NCBI GenBank assembly: GCA_964551015.1
Contig: CAZKBP010000009.1
Coordinates: forward strand, 131,680-195,679
Direction: 5' to 3'
DNA: 64,000 nucleotides
Source of the DNA: CAZKBP01 sp964551015
GTDB lineage: Bacteria > Bacteroidota > Bacteroidia > Cytophagales > Microscillaceae
How positions within the stretch are numbered: the first letter of the stretch is position 1; each line of letters opens with the position of its first letter. Position numbers and translations under genes: made by a program. The notes beneath the pieces were generated by a model. That model was not told the DNA's origin. It did no database searches and saw only the letters and a program-made list of their open reading frames with translations. Positions 42,565 to 50,094 of this stretch are shown in pieces.

Positions 42565-43476
42565 ATGTCAACGTATCATCAGCCTGTCATGTTAGCGGAA
42601 TGTCTCGCGGGCTTAAAGATTAATCCTAAGGGTACTTACCTCGACCTTACTCTGGGAGGGGGTGGGCATAGCCGAGCCATTTTAGATCATTTATCCACAG
42701 AGGGGCAATTGTATGCCCTTGACCAAGATCAAGATGCCATTGAAGAGGGTAAAAACATTGCTTCGGAAAATTTGACCCTGATTGAAGCTAATTTTCGCTT
42801 CTTCGCACAGTATCTCAAACTTTATCAAATCCAACAAGTGGATGGTATTTTGGCTGATTTAGGCGTTTCTTCCCACCAAATTGATACGGCTCAGCGCGGT
42901 TTTTCCACGCGTTTTCAAGGTCAACTGGATATGCGCATGGATCAAAAAGCATCCAAGAACGCCCAACAAGTCATCAACGAATACAGTGAGGCCGATTTAC
43001 ATCGTATTTTAGGATTATACGGAGAAGTTCGTAACGCTAAAACCCTAGCGCAAGCGATTGTCCGAGAACGAGTCAATCAAAACATTGACACCGTAGAGGA
43101 TCTCAAAAATATTTGCCTCCCCTATGCCCCCCGCCACCGCGAGCATAAGTATCTAGCACAAATTTTTCAGGCCATTCGGATTGAAGTAAATGACGAGTTA
43201 AAGGCTCTGGAAGAAATGCTCATCCAAAGCGCGGAGGTACTCCAGACGGGGGGGCGGCTGGTTATTCTCTCTTATCATTCACTAGAAGATCGTTTGGTCA
43301 AGAATTTTATTCAAAAAGGAAAATTTCAGGGAGAAATTGAGAAAGATTTGTATGGAAATCCATTAAACGTGCCTTTCCAAGCAGTGCATCGCAAGCCACT
43401 TACCGCTTCTGCCGAAGAAATTCAGACGAACAAGCGTGCTCGCAGTGCGAAGCTCCGAGTAGCAGTGCGTAAATGA
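42565..43476 (+). CDS. rsmH: 16S rRNA (cytosine(1402)-N(4))-methyltransferase
   Basis: RsmH (MraW), 303 aa, methylates N4 of C1402 in the 16S rRNA decoding centre using S-adenosylmethionine. It has the SAM motif YLDLTLGGGGHSRAIL, ADLGVSSHQIDTAQRGFS, the family motif and a C-terminal KPLTASAEEIQTNKRARSAKLR. The gene starts the cell-division cluster rsmH-ftsL-ftsI; no mraZ precedes it, although mraZ is usual in this phylum. Confidence 0.95.
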   Translation: MSTYHQPVMLAECLAGLKINPKGTYLDLTLGGGGHSRAILDHLSTEGQLYALDQDQDAIEEGKNIASENLTLIEANFRFFAQYLKLYQIQQVDGILADLGVSSHQIDTAQRGFSTRFQGQLDMRMDQKASKNAQQVINEYSEADLHRILGLYGEVRNAKTLAQAIVRERVNQNIDTVEDLKNICLPYAPRHREHKYLAQIFQAIRIEVNDELKALEEMLIQSAEVLQTGGRLVILSYHSLEDRLVKNFIQKGKFQGEIEKDLYGNPLNVPFQAVHRKPLTASAEEIQTNKRARSAKLRVAVRK

Positions 43477-43562
43477 TGAGAGATGACAAATTGGGGAAGT
43501 GGCACTTGTATTTTTAATTTGCCATTTGAAATCTGTAATTTGCAATTTATAACTTGAGAACT

Positions 43563-43931
43563 ATGGCCGAGAACGTTTATCGTAAGAAGAAGAGAAAAAT
43601 CCGTTTGTTCAATTTCAAAGGCGATGCTGGCGAAGATGTCTCCATCACCAGTCAGAGCCTTTCTACCAATTATATTCCTTATCTGGTATTTTTAGCGGTT
43701 TTGGGAATATTCTACATTGCCAATGCGCATTACGCCGAGCGTGTAGTTCGTCAGACTACACAGCTAGAGGCGGTGGTAGATAGCTTACGCTCTGACTACA
43801 CTACCCTCAAGGCCGAATATGACGTTTATACCAGTAAACAGTCTGAAATTGCAGAAAAAGCGCAGGAAATGGGTCTGAAAGAAAGCGATGGTAAAATTCA
43901 AAAAATTGAAGTAGAAAAAGGTGAGTATTAA
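43563..43931 (+). CDS. ftsL: FtsL-like cell division protein
   Basis: Bitopic membrane protein of 122 aa. It has a basic cytoplasmic N-terminus (YRKKKRKIRLF), one helix (YIPYLVFLAVLGIFYIANAHY, residues about 40-60) and a coiled-coil periplasmic part (TTQLEAVVDSLRSDYTTLKAEY). Position between rsmH and ftsI and topology identify it as FtsL, a divisome component linked to FtsB, FtsQ, FtsW and FtsI; sequence conservation in this family is always poor. The start at 43563 (MAENVYRKKK) is the only sensible ATG; a TTG three codons earlier is not needed. Its last 11 bases overlap the ftsI start. Confidence 0.82.
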   Translation: MAENVYRKKKRKIRLFNFKGDAGEDVSITSQSLSTNYIPYLVFLAVLGIFYIANAHYAERVVRQTTQLEAVVDSLRSDYTTLKAEYDVYTSKQSEIAEKAQEMGLKESDGKIQKIEVEKGEY

Positions 43932-46035
43932 GAAATCTATTCTCGTTCGTATTCAAATCGCTATGCTACCGATTGGCTTTTTTGCCCTGGCGATTATCTA
44001 TCAAGTCGTACAGATTCAATTTGTACAAGGCAAACGCTGGGAAGAGCGTGCACGACAAATCAATTTACAATATAAAGAAAACAAAGCGACTCGAGGCAAT
44101 GTCTACGCCGCTGGGGGCGAAATGCTGGCGACCTCCGTGCCACTGTACCGCCTAGCTATGGACCCCATGCAGGTAAGTGATGAAATCTACAAAAGAGATT
44201 TGGAGGCACTGAGTCAAAAGCTTTCTGACTTTTTCGAGGATAAATCCACAATAGAATATCTCCGCCAGATCAATGATGCTCGGGCGGCCGGCAAACAATA
44301 TATCGTGCTGAATTCTCGCTATTTGACCTTTTTGGAGAAAAAAGAAATTGCCCAATGGCCTATTTTCCGAGAAGGACAATTTCAAGGAGGAGTCATCTTC
44401 GAGAAAGTCGAGGAACGCACCTATCCCTTTAAAGATTTAGCCAAAAGAACCATTGGTTTTATTAATGAAAATGACGAAGGAGCTGGTATTGAAAAAAGTT
44501 TTAACAAACAGCTCGCCGGACAGGACGGACGCGCCCTCTACCAGAGAATCACCGGAGGCGAATGGAAACCCGTGCGCAGTAGCACGCGCATCCGCCCCGT
44601 GGATGGCTACGATATCTACACGACCATTGACATCAACGTCCAAGATGTGGTTCAGCAGACTTTGGAGAAAGCACTGATTCAACACCGAGCCAAGTTTGGC
44701 TGTGCTATTGTAATGGAAGTCAAAACGGGTGAAATCAAGGCCATCGCCAATCTAGGTAAAGTAGAGGAAGGTGAATATGCCGAAAATTATAACTATTCCG
44801 TAGGCGATCAAAGTCCAGCTCGAGATGATCCAGGTTCTACGTTCAAGACCGTTTCTATGACGGCTCTTTTTGAAGATACGACCCTGACCCTGACCGATAC
44901 GATTGAAACCGGAGGTGGAACTTGGCGCTACTATGACCGCGTGATGCGGGATGACAAAGTAGGCGGCTGGGGAACCCTAACGGTGCAGCAGGCTTTCGAG
45001 TTTTCTTCCAACATTGGCATCTCTAAGCTCATCTCTCGGCACTTTGGGCGCAATCCCGATGAATTGATTGCCTATCTACGCAAATTTGGTTTAGCTGCTT
45101 CTCTGGAGAGCATTCAGCTGGAAGGAAAATCTACGCCTTATATCAAAGATACGAGTGATCCGACCTGGAGTGGCGTCAGCTTACCCTGGATGTCCGTAGG
45201 CTATGAGATGAAGGTTTCTCCTTTGCAAATTCTTACTTTCTACAACGCGATTGCCAACGGCGGCGTGCGCATTGAACCACTTTTGGTTAAGCAAGTAGCT
45301 CGTACTGGTCAAGTGATTGCTTCTTTTGATCAAAATCGTAAGCCACGGCGAATTTGCTCCCAAGCTACAGTAGCCAAAATGCAAACCCTGCTTCGCGGCG
45401 TGGTCGAGAGAGGAACGGCTCGCAAGATTAAATCTGATCTGGTCAGACTCGCGGGTAAAACTGGAACTTCCCAAAAACTCAACGACCGAGGGCGCTATAC
45501 TAAAAAATACAAAGCCTCTTTTGCGGGCTACTTTCCAGCCAATGCACCCAAGTATTCTTGTATCGTGGTGATTGACGAACCCCAAGGTGCAGACCAATAC
45601 GGCGGAGATGTGTCGGCACCTGTCTTCAAGCAAATTGCCGAGAAGCTTTTTTCCATGGATTTAGACATCCAAAGTACCGAAGTGCCCAAGCGTGAAGCCC
45701 CACTTTATTTGACCAATCTTCCTTCTAAGCAGGTTGGTTTCGTGGATGATTATATGAAAGTCTGCCAAGCTTTGGGCATCTCTGTGGAGTCGCAAACCAG
45801 TAGTGAAATTGTTTCTCCCCAACCCAGACGCTACGCCGTGGAGTGGCAAGAACGCAATCTGGCTTCCAATCAAGTGCCCAATGTCAAAGGCTTGACCCTC
45901 CGTGATGCGCTCTATGTGCTAGAAAACCGAGGTTTGAAGGTGTTTTTCAAAGGACAAGGCCGCGTCAAAACCCAAAGCCTGATGCCGGGCGCACCTTTGA
46001 AAAAAGGAGAAAAGATCGTGATCAATTTGGAGTAG
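43921..46035 (+). CDS. ftsI: Penicillin-binding protein FtsI with PASTA domain
   Basis: Septal class B penicillin-binding protein (transpeptidase), 704 aa. It has an N-terminal helix (MLPIGFFALAIIYQVV), the dimerisation domain with GNVYAAGGEMLATSVPLYRLAMDP, and the transpeptidase domain with Ser306 in STFK, FSSNIG (SxN) and AGKTGTSQ (KTG box). One PASTA domain closes the protein (VPNVKGLTLRDALYVLENRG). A GTG start is chosen because MSIKKSILVRI gives the usual short cytoplasmic tail; the next ATG is 14 codons later, within the helix. In most Bacteroidota the murE-mraY-murD-ftsW-murG series follows; here it does not. Confidence 0.92.
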   Translation: MSIKKSILVRIQIAMLPIGFFALAIIYQVVQIQFVQGKRWEERARQINLQYKENKATRGNVYAAGGEMLATSVPLYRLAMDPMQVSDEIYKRDLEALSQKLSDFFEDKSTIEYLRQINDARAAGKQYIVLNSRYLTFLEKKEIAQWPIFREGQFQGGVIFEKVEERTYPFKDLAKRTIGFINENDEGAGIEKSFNKQLAGQDGRALYQRITGGEWKPVRSSTRIRPVDGYDIYTTIDINVQDVVQQTLEKALIQHRAKFGCAIVMEVKTGEIKAIANLGKVEEGEYAENYNYSVGDQSPARDDPGSTFKTVSMTALFEDTTLTLTDTIETGGGTWRYYDRVMRDDKVGGWGTLTVQQAFEFSSNIGISKLISRHFGRNPDELIAYLRKFGLAASLESIQLEGKSTPYIKDTSDPTWSGVSLPWMSVGYEMKVSPLQILTFYNAIANGGVRIEPLLVKQVARTGQVIASFDQNRKPRRICSQATVAKMQTLLRGVVERGTARKIKSDLVRLAGKTGTSQKLNDRGRYTKKYKASFAGYFPANAPKYSCIVVIDEPQGADQYGGDVSAPVFKQIAEKLFSMDLDIQSTEVPKREAPLYLTNLPSKQVGFVDDYMKVCQALGISVESQTSSEIVSPQPRRYAVEWQERNLASNQVPNVKGLTLRDALYVLENRGLKVFFKGQGRVKTQSLMPGAPLKKGEKIVINLE

Positions 46036-46135
46036 GAAATCTGTGAACGAGTTGCACCTCTCAAAAAGTGCAAAAAAAGAGAAGATAATAATTCAGAGAG
46101 ATTGTATTTATTATTTAATTGAAACGTCAATTCAA

Positions 46136-46525
46136 ATGAAAAATGAAGAGAGAATCATTGAACTGCTGGTGGAGTATCTGCAGAAAGTAGATCGTATGCT
46201 AGAACGTCAGGCTGCTTACGACCAACAACTGGAAGAACAAAATCAAAAATTTCAAGAGCAGAACCAAAAAATTCAAGAGCAGAACCAAAAAATTCAAAAG
46301 CAAAATGAATACTTGGATCAGCAATATATTTTTTTGAATAAACAAAATGAAAGGCTAGACCAAAATTGGCAAGTCCTCATCCAACAGACGGAACGACTCG
46401 GTAAGCACGACCAACAAATTGCCGAAATGCAAAAGCAATCCGTCGCTATGGGCAAACGCTTTGATAACCTCCTAGATGAATTTATCAAAATCAATAGACG
46501 AGTTGGCGACCTAGAAGGCCAATAG
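46136..46525 (+). CDS. Coiled-coil protein with heptad repeats
   Basis: Protein of 129 aa, almost entirely one Q/E/K-rich coiled coil. It opens with ERIIELLVEYLQKVDRMLERQAAYDQQL and continues with repeats of EQNQKIQ. No signal peptide, membrane helix or enzymatic motif. It resembles small hypothetical proteins common in Saprospira-type genomes, but I cannot name a function. The start at 46136 (ATG) is preferred to a GTG at 46043. It begins 100 bp after ftsI and ends just before the tRNA cluster. Confidence 0.55.
   Translation: MKNEERIIELLVEYLQKVDRMLERQAAYDQQLEEQNQKFQEQNQKIQEQNQKIQKQNEYLDQQYIFLNKQNERLDQNWQVLIQQTERLGKHDQQIAEMQKQSVAMGKRFDNLLDEFIKINRRVGDLEGQ
46235..46297 (+). repeat. 21-bp tandem repeat in the coiled-coil gene
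   Basis: Three units of 21 bp (7 codons): 46235-46255, 46256-46276 and 46277-46297, followed by a partial fourth. The last two are identical. Each encodes one heptad of the type EQNQKIQ. Confidence 0.8.
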
Positions 46526-46580
46526 AATTGACAGCGATTTGTCTTACCTCCTCACGATTCCTATCTTTCAGCATAACTTG

Positions 46581-46654
46581 GCTACTGGATGGGAATCGAA
46601 CCCACACCTTCCGGATTCACAGACCGGGGCTCTGCCGATTAAGCTACCAGTAGC
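46581..46654 (-). tRNA. tRNA-His (GTG)
   Basis: Cloverleaf read on the minus strand: acceptor CTACTGG/CCAGTAG, D-stem GCTT/GAGC, anticodon loop CTGTGAA with GTG, T-arm GTGGG/CCCAT with a TTCGATT loop. An extra G (position -1) faces C73, the identity element of tRNA-His. CCA is not encoded. Bases 31 and 39 are both T, an unpaired closing pair of the anticodon stem. Confidence 0.92.
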
Positions 46655-46662
46655 ATCAAAAG

Positions 46663-46733
46663 TGGTCAGGGATGGATTCGAACCATCGTCTGCGGTTTCG
46701 TAGACCGCTATCCTTCCACTGGACGACCTGACC
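46663..46733 (-). tRNA. tRNA-Arg (ACG)
   Basis: 71-nt cloverleaf on the minus strand: acceptor GGTCAGG/CCTGACC, D-stem GTCC/GGAT, anticodon arm GCGGT-CTACGAA-ACCGC giving ACG, T-arm GATGG/CCATC. A34 would be deaminated to inosine by TadA. No CCA encoded; it lies 8 bp upstream of tRNA-His. Confidence 0.92.
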
Positions 46734-46828
46734 AGGCGGAGGCAACAAGCAATCAGCGCATCTGCCCATCGGCAGTTCATTCTTAATCCCAAACTAAGCG
46801 AAGTAACGCTGATTTACGGCACTCCTTG
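46734..46828. other. 95-bp spacer with nested inverted repeats inside the tRNA cluster
   Basis: AATCAGCG (46751-46758) and CGCTGATT (46807-46814) can pair, and inside lies CTGCC-CATC-GGCAG, a perfect small hairpin. No cloverleaf can be folded, so it is not a fifth tRNA. Confidence 0.5.
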
Positions 46829-46902
46829 TCGGGTAAGCAGGATTCGAACCTGCGTTCTCCGGAGTCCAAGACCGGCGAGGATGACCACTCCTCCACTACC
46901 CG
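46829..46902 (-). tRNA. tRNA-Pro (TGG)
   Basis: 74-nt cloverleaf on the minus strand: acceptor CGGGTAG/TTACCCG with the C1-G72 pair typical of bacterial tRNA-Pro and A73, D-stem GAGG/CCTC, anticodon loop CTTGGAC giving TGG, T-arm GCAGG/CCTGC. As in tRNA-His, positions 31 and 39 are both T. No CCA is encoded. A Gln reading would need T33 in front of TTG, which is not present. Confidence 0.85.
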
Positions 46903-46913
46903 AAATTCAATCG

Positions 46914-46987
46914 TGTGCCCTGTGGGACTCGAACCTACAATCCCCTGAATATGAGTCAGGTGCTTTCACCAGTTAAGCTAAGGGCAC
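46914..46987 (-). tRNA. tRNA with CAT anticodon (Met or Ile2)
   Basis: 74-nt cloverleaf on the minus strand: acceptor GTGCCCT/AGGGCAC, D-stem GCTT/AAGC, anticodon arm CCTGA-CTCATAT-TCAGG with CAT, T-arm GTAGG/CCCAC with one mismatch (A51-C63). It is not initiator Met, which would have three G-C pairs at the end of the anticodon stem. The choice between elongator Met and lysidine-modified Ile2 cannot be made safely; no CCA is encoded. Confidence 0.85.
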
Positions 46988-46995
46988 TCAAGCAA

Positions 46996-47028
46996 AAAAG
47001 CCTTGCAGAATAAATCTACAAGGCTTTT
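46996..47028 (-). terminator. Terminator hairpin upstream of the tRNA cluster
   Basis: AAAAGCCTTG and CAAGGCTTTT form a perfect 10-bp stem with a 13-nt loop, and the T-run is longer on the minus strand. It probably ends transcription of the gene at 47231-48277 before the tRNAs. Confidence 0.7.
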
Positions 47029-47230
47029 GAGCGTTTATATCGGTTTATATCAGCATCGACATAGCAAACTCCTTGTAGATAAATCTACTCGCGGATGGCG
47101 TATTACTATGTGGATCAATAAATTCATAATAGAATGGAAAATGTATATTTCTGTTTTAATGTCTACGGCTTTTAGCAAAAGGAAGTTGCTGATCAGAGCT
47201 ACTTTTTCAAAAAAAATGATTCTCAAAAAA

Positions 47231-48277
47231 TCAACGCACCGAAGCTACCAGATCAAATAACTGATAAGCCTCGATATCGTAATGCTCAGGATGCAAGCCG
47301 AACTCGGCAATGCCGATTCCCTTCACCCCATCTAGCTCAAAACGGGCAATCCCTTCTCGGATTTGATACACGCCTTCTTCCATCGCAAAGGGAAAAAAAT
47401 CTTCAGTCTGCACTTTCAGCGTTTGGGTGGATTGGCCTTGGGGCTGAAATCGGATTTCAAAATCTTTGGGAATCTGTTTATCCGCAAAAACAGCAAAAGA
47501 ATCACAATCTTTGAGGGCCGCCACCTGCTCACCCTGCGTCAGGAAGCCTGCACTGAGGTCAAAATTTAAGAAATTATAACGAATCCGGCTGATGTTAAAA
47601 CCGTCTCCATTGTCCAAAACCCCAGCCAACCACATATGGCGATTCCACTCTCCCCAAACCCGCTGCCCCGAAGAGTGCAGGCGAATGGAGCACAAATCTA
47701 CCGAAATCTTTTCTCCTTCTATTTCAAAATGGCCTTTGAGTTGGCCGACTTGCTCGTAGTGCATCTGGCGAATTTCGCGAAGCTTTTGAAAGAATTCCTT
47801 GCTCCATTTTTCCTTGGCCAAAGTACCTGCCATACTCCAAGCATCCACGGCTCCCTTGTCAAAATTAAACACGGGTTTCGTGCCAGTAAATTCCAGATGC
47901 ATTTTGATATCCATCTTTTGACCTTCTTTCTCGATAGGCCCTTCGTATTGATAGAGCCAACCTTGGCCCGGCTCTATGCACTGAAAATGCATTCCTCCGT
48001 GCTGAAAGCCTTCGCCTGTGCTGCCTGTGAGTTCGTTTAGCCGATAGATACCTTGGTGTGGAATTTTGATGGCATACCAAAATTCAGGATTTTGCTCATT
48101 GCGAAAGCCCAATCTAGCGACCATTGCGAAGCCTTTTTGATCTCTACCAAAAAAATACGTGCTGTCGTTAAAATTAGGCGTTTCGGGTTGTTGATGGCGA
48201 GATTCGAGTGCCTCTATGGATAACTTTGGCTTGGGTCGAGCCTGCATGAGGCCGTACATCATTAGTTTTTTGAACAT
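47231..48277 (-). CDS. Conserved hypothetical protein, lipocalin-like
   Basis: Protein of 348 aa without signal peptide or membrane helix. It begins MFKKLMMYGLMQARPK and contains FGRDQKGFAMVARLGFRNEQ, HGGMHFQCIEPGQGWLYQYEG and GYGI-like C-terminal strands (GVKGIGIAEFGLHPEHY). The W-Y-E-G and GQRVWGEWNRHMWLAG segments resemble bacterial and eukaryotic proteins with paired DUF7064/DUF7065-type beta-sandwich (CrtC-like lipocalin) domains; this is a memory-based, tentative match. If right, it could bind a hydrophobic ligand. It is transcribed alone towards the tRNA cluster, with a terminator between. Confidence 0.55.
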   Translation of the reverse strand: MFKKLMMYGLMQARPKPKLSIEALESRHQQPETPNFNDSTYFFGRDQKGFAMVARLGFRNEQNPEFWYAIKIPHQGIYRLNELTGSTGEGFQHGGMHFQCIEPGQGWLYQYEGPIEKEGQKMDIKMHLEFTGTKPVFNFDKGAVDAWSMAGTLAKEKWSKEFFQKLREIRQMHYEQVGQLKGHFEIEGEKISVDLCSIRLHSSGQRVWGEWNRHMWLAGVLDNGDGFNISRIRYNFLNFDLSAGFLTQGEQVAALKDCDSFAVFADKQIPKDFEIRFQPQGQSTQTLKVQTEDFFPFAMEEGVYQIREGIARFELDGVKGIGIAEFGLHPEHYDIEAYQLFDLVASVR

Positions 48278-48405
48278 GGTTTTGAAGATTCGTTCTAGAA
48301 GCAAAGATGAAAGAAAAAATGGGATTCAAAAATTTCCCGTTTTTAAAAGATTAATGATTAACTTCCCCCTTCAAGTTTAGCTTTATTTGATTGTCATCTG
48401 GGTCT

Positions 48406-48990
48406 ATGAGCGAGCAATTTTTAAAAGAAATTCTTCGGAAATATTGGGATAAATTTAGTGCGGAAGAAGGCTTTTTTGAGTCTGATCACAGAAATTTAAG
48501 ATTTTTCCAAGAAAATCCGCACAATACAGATCACGAAACGATCAGCCTCAAGATCAGTGACGTCAACGATCAAGAGTTGGCACATGCCAATGCCGAGCTT
48601 GTCATGGCGAACCATATTCAATCGCTGACCATTGATGAAGCCTTATCCAAAGGAGAGGCAGAGATTGTCCCTCGGATTGCTCACCTCAGATTCCAAGGGG
48701 AGAAACGTAACTTCCTCAGTTTTGCCTCTCGCTATTGCAATTATCATCGGCCTGAAATTTACCCGATCTACGATGCGATCAGTCGGCAGTTATTGGAAAT
48801 ATTTATCAAGGGGTTTTCTTATTCAAAAATAAAGCCTGCTGAAATAGAAGATTACACCCGATTCAAACCCGCAATGGAAAATTTGATGCACAGTCTAGAG
48901 CTTCCAGTTAAGCATTTTCAGGAGTTAGATAGCTTTTTTTGGTGCCATAGCCGAGAGATAAGAGAAGAGTTAGAACTTGCCTTGGAGTAA
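48406..48990 (+). CDS. Conserved hypothetical protein with YC-x2-H-x-P-x2-YPIYD motif
   Basis: Cytoplasmic protein of 194 aa, mostly helical. The most distinctive segment is FLSFASRYCNYHRPEIYPIYD (about residues 106-126), preceded by LSKGEAEIVPRIAHLRF. I remember this motif from hypothetical proteins with an OGG-like (8-oxoguanine glycosylase fold) helical core found in accessory regions, but I cannot confirm a catalytic Lys/Asp pair here, so no enzyme is claimed. The start at 48406 (MSEQFLKEIL) is preferred to 48391. A coding-like remnant follows directly after the stop codon, then a PD-(D/E)XK-like gene. Confidence 0.5.
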   Translation: MSEQFLKEILRKYWDKFSAEEGFFESDHRNLRFFQENPHNTDHETISLKISDVNDQELAHANAELVMANHIQSLTIDEALSKGEAEIVPRIAHLRFQGEKRNFLSFASRYCNYHRPEIYPIYDAISRQLLEIFIKGFSYSKIKPAEIEDYTRFKPAMENLMHSLELPVKHFQELDSFFWCHSREIREELELALE

Positions 48991-49089
48991 AATTATTTTT
49001 TGGATGATGACATCGAAGTTTCCAATGTACCCTTTGTCTACATCTATCAAGATGCCCTTTGGGAACGGATTGCGGCGGTGCTGGATTGA
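48991..49089 (+). pseudogene. Coding-like remnant after the 48406 gene
   Basis: In the same frame as the preceding gene and starting right after its TAA, 32 codons run open to a TGA at 49087-49089. They contain DIEVSNVPFVYIYQDALW and end ERIAAVLD. The composition looks protein-like, but there is no in-frame start codon. It may be the 3' end of a deleted gene, or a chance frame. Confidence 0.3.
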
Positions 49090-49105
49090 ACTTTGTGAAG
49101 ATATA

Positions 49106-49113
49106 TATTTTTG
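49106..49113 (+). promoter_or_regulatory. Possible -7 element before the PD-(D/E)XK-like gene
   Basis: TATTTTTG matches TAnnTTTG, about 97 bp before the chosen ATG at 49210. There is no TTTG at the right distance. Confidence 0.3.
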
Positions 49114-49194
49114 TTCCCAGCAATTTTTTATAAATTTATTCAAATAAAATCTTTACACATTTTGCTCACTTCTTTATGGGACACCTCACTAGAC

Positions 49195-49203
49195 AAGGAG
49201 GAT
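49195..49203 (+). promoter_or_regulatory. Shine-Dalgarno-like AAGGAGGAT
   Basis: Strong purine-rich ribosome binding site 6 bp before the ATG at 49210. Such sites are rare in this window and it decides the start of this gene against the longer frame from a TTG at 49111. Confidence 0.55.
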
Positions 49204-49209
49204 CTGCGG

Positions 49210-50064
49210 ATGTTAATCGGTCAACTTTCTGCGGATGAACAACTCCTATTGGTCTATCATCTTTTGCAGACAATTGATGAGAGAAATTTTTCTGACTATT
49301 TAAAAAAAGACGAGGAAATTGCTTTTTTTCAAGAAGAAAGTCCCTCTTTTAATTCAAAAATATTGTCAAAAATTGCTCAACTTCATCAAGCAGCCCAAGA
49401 AGTAGCGTTCACTAGCCCTCCATCCACTATGCCTTCTCCGAGCATCCCTTTTGAATTTTGGAATTATCAGCAGGTAGAAGACCAGTTTCAATTACAAAAA
49501 AATGCGCAAAGTGCCTTGCTGCAAGCTTGGCTCACGACTGCTTCTGAACTGTCTGAACTTGAAAAAAACACACTAGCATTGCTCCAAAATGAGCTGAAAG
49601 AAAACGCGCAAAATTGGAACGAAGAAGAGCTTAAGTTTCATTTTATTTCCCCCTTGGTGCGCTTGGTCAATTACCATCAAGCTGGATATCGATCTTTTTT
49701 AGAGAGAAAACTCAGTGCTGAGATTGACAACATTCAGGTGGCTGGCAAGGTGGATTTCCTCATCGCTGACGGGAAGTTTGCTCCCAAACAGCCCTACTTT
49801 TGTCTCCACGAGTACAAGCGCGAATTAAGCAAAACGGGAGAGCCCTTGGGGCAACTACTCATTGCTATGTTAGCTGCTCAGGCTCAAAATCAAAGTGAGA
49901 TGCCTATTTATGGAGCCTATGTCATCGGGCGGCAGTGGTTTTTCGTGGTTTTGGAGGGCAAAGAATACAGTGTGAGTGAAGAGTTTATTGCTACTCGAGA
50001 AGATATTTTTCAAATTTTCAGGATGCTTCGGCAAGTCAAAGTTTTTATTGAAGAGAGAAAATAG
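49210..50064 (+). CDS. PD-(D/E)XK-like conserved hypothetical protein
   Basis: Protein of 284 aa. The C-terminal half has WNEEELKFHFISPLVRLVNY, KLSAEIDNIQVAGKVDFLIADG and PYFCLHEYKRELSKTGEPLGQL. The Asp in KVDFLIA and the E-x-K in HEYKRE fit the core of the PD-(D/E)XK nuclease fold. I know near-identical segments from a family with many paralogs in Bacteroidota and Cyanobacteria and no proven function. The N-terminal half is helical and may be a separate binding part. It is soluble and transcribed alone, convergent with the sulfotransferase gene. Start chosen at the ATG behind AAGGAGGAT. Confidence 0.62.
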   Translation: MLIGQLSADEQLLLVYHLLQTIDERNFSDYLKKDEEIAFFQEESPSFNSKILSKIAQLHQAAQEVAFTSPPSTMPSPSIPFEFWNYQQVEDQFQLQKNAQSALLQAWLTTASELSELEKNTLALLQNELKENAQNWNEEELKFHFISPLVRLVNYHQAGYRSFLERKLSAEIDNIQVAGKVDFLIADGKFAPKQPYFCLHEYKRELSKTGEPLGQLLIAMLAAQAQNQSEMPIYGAYVIGRQWFFVVLEGKEYSVSEEFIATREDIFQIFRMLRQVKVFIEERK

Positions 50065-50067
50065 CAA

Positions 50068-50087
50068 CCCGAAGCTGGAGCTTCGGG
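50068..50087. terminator. Hairpin between convergent genes
   Basis: CCCGAAGCT and AGCTTCGGG pair with a 2-nt centre (effective loop TGGA). There is no T-run; it probably acts as a bidirectional stop or mRNA stabiliser. Confidence 0.5.
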
Positions 50088-50094
50088 CTGCGGA

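Noticed and set aside
46568..46792. Minus-strand frame over tRNA-His and tRNA-Arg
   Set aside because: It reads through two clear tRNA cloverleafs, so it is not a gene.
46734..46828. A fifth tRNA gene between tRNA-Pro and tRNA-Arg
   Set aside because: The inverted repeats do not give a cloverleaf and no T-arm consensus (TTCGA) is present.
47003..47260. 85-codon plus-strand frame in the spacer next to the tRNAs
   Set aside because: It starts inside the terminator hairpin, overlaps the 3' end of the opposite gene, and has basic, non-protein-like composition.
49111..49209. N-terminal extension of the PD-(D/E)XK-like protein from a TTG
   Set aside because: The TTG overlaps the -7-like element, and the ATG at 49210 has a strong AAGGAGGAT at the right distance.
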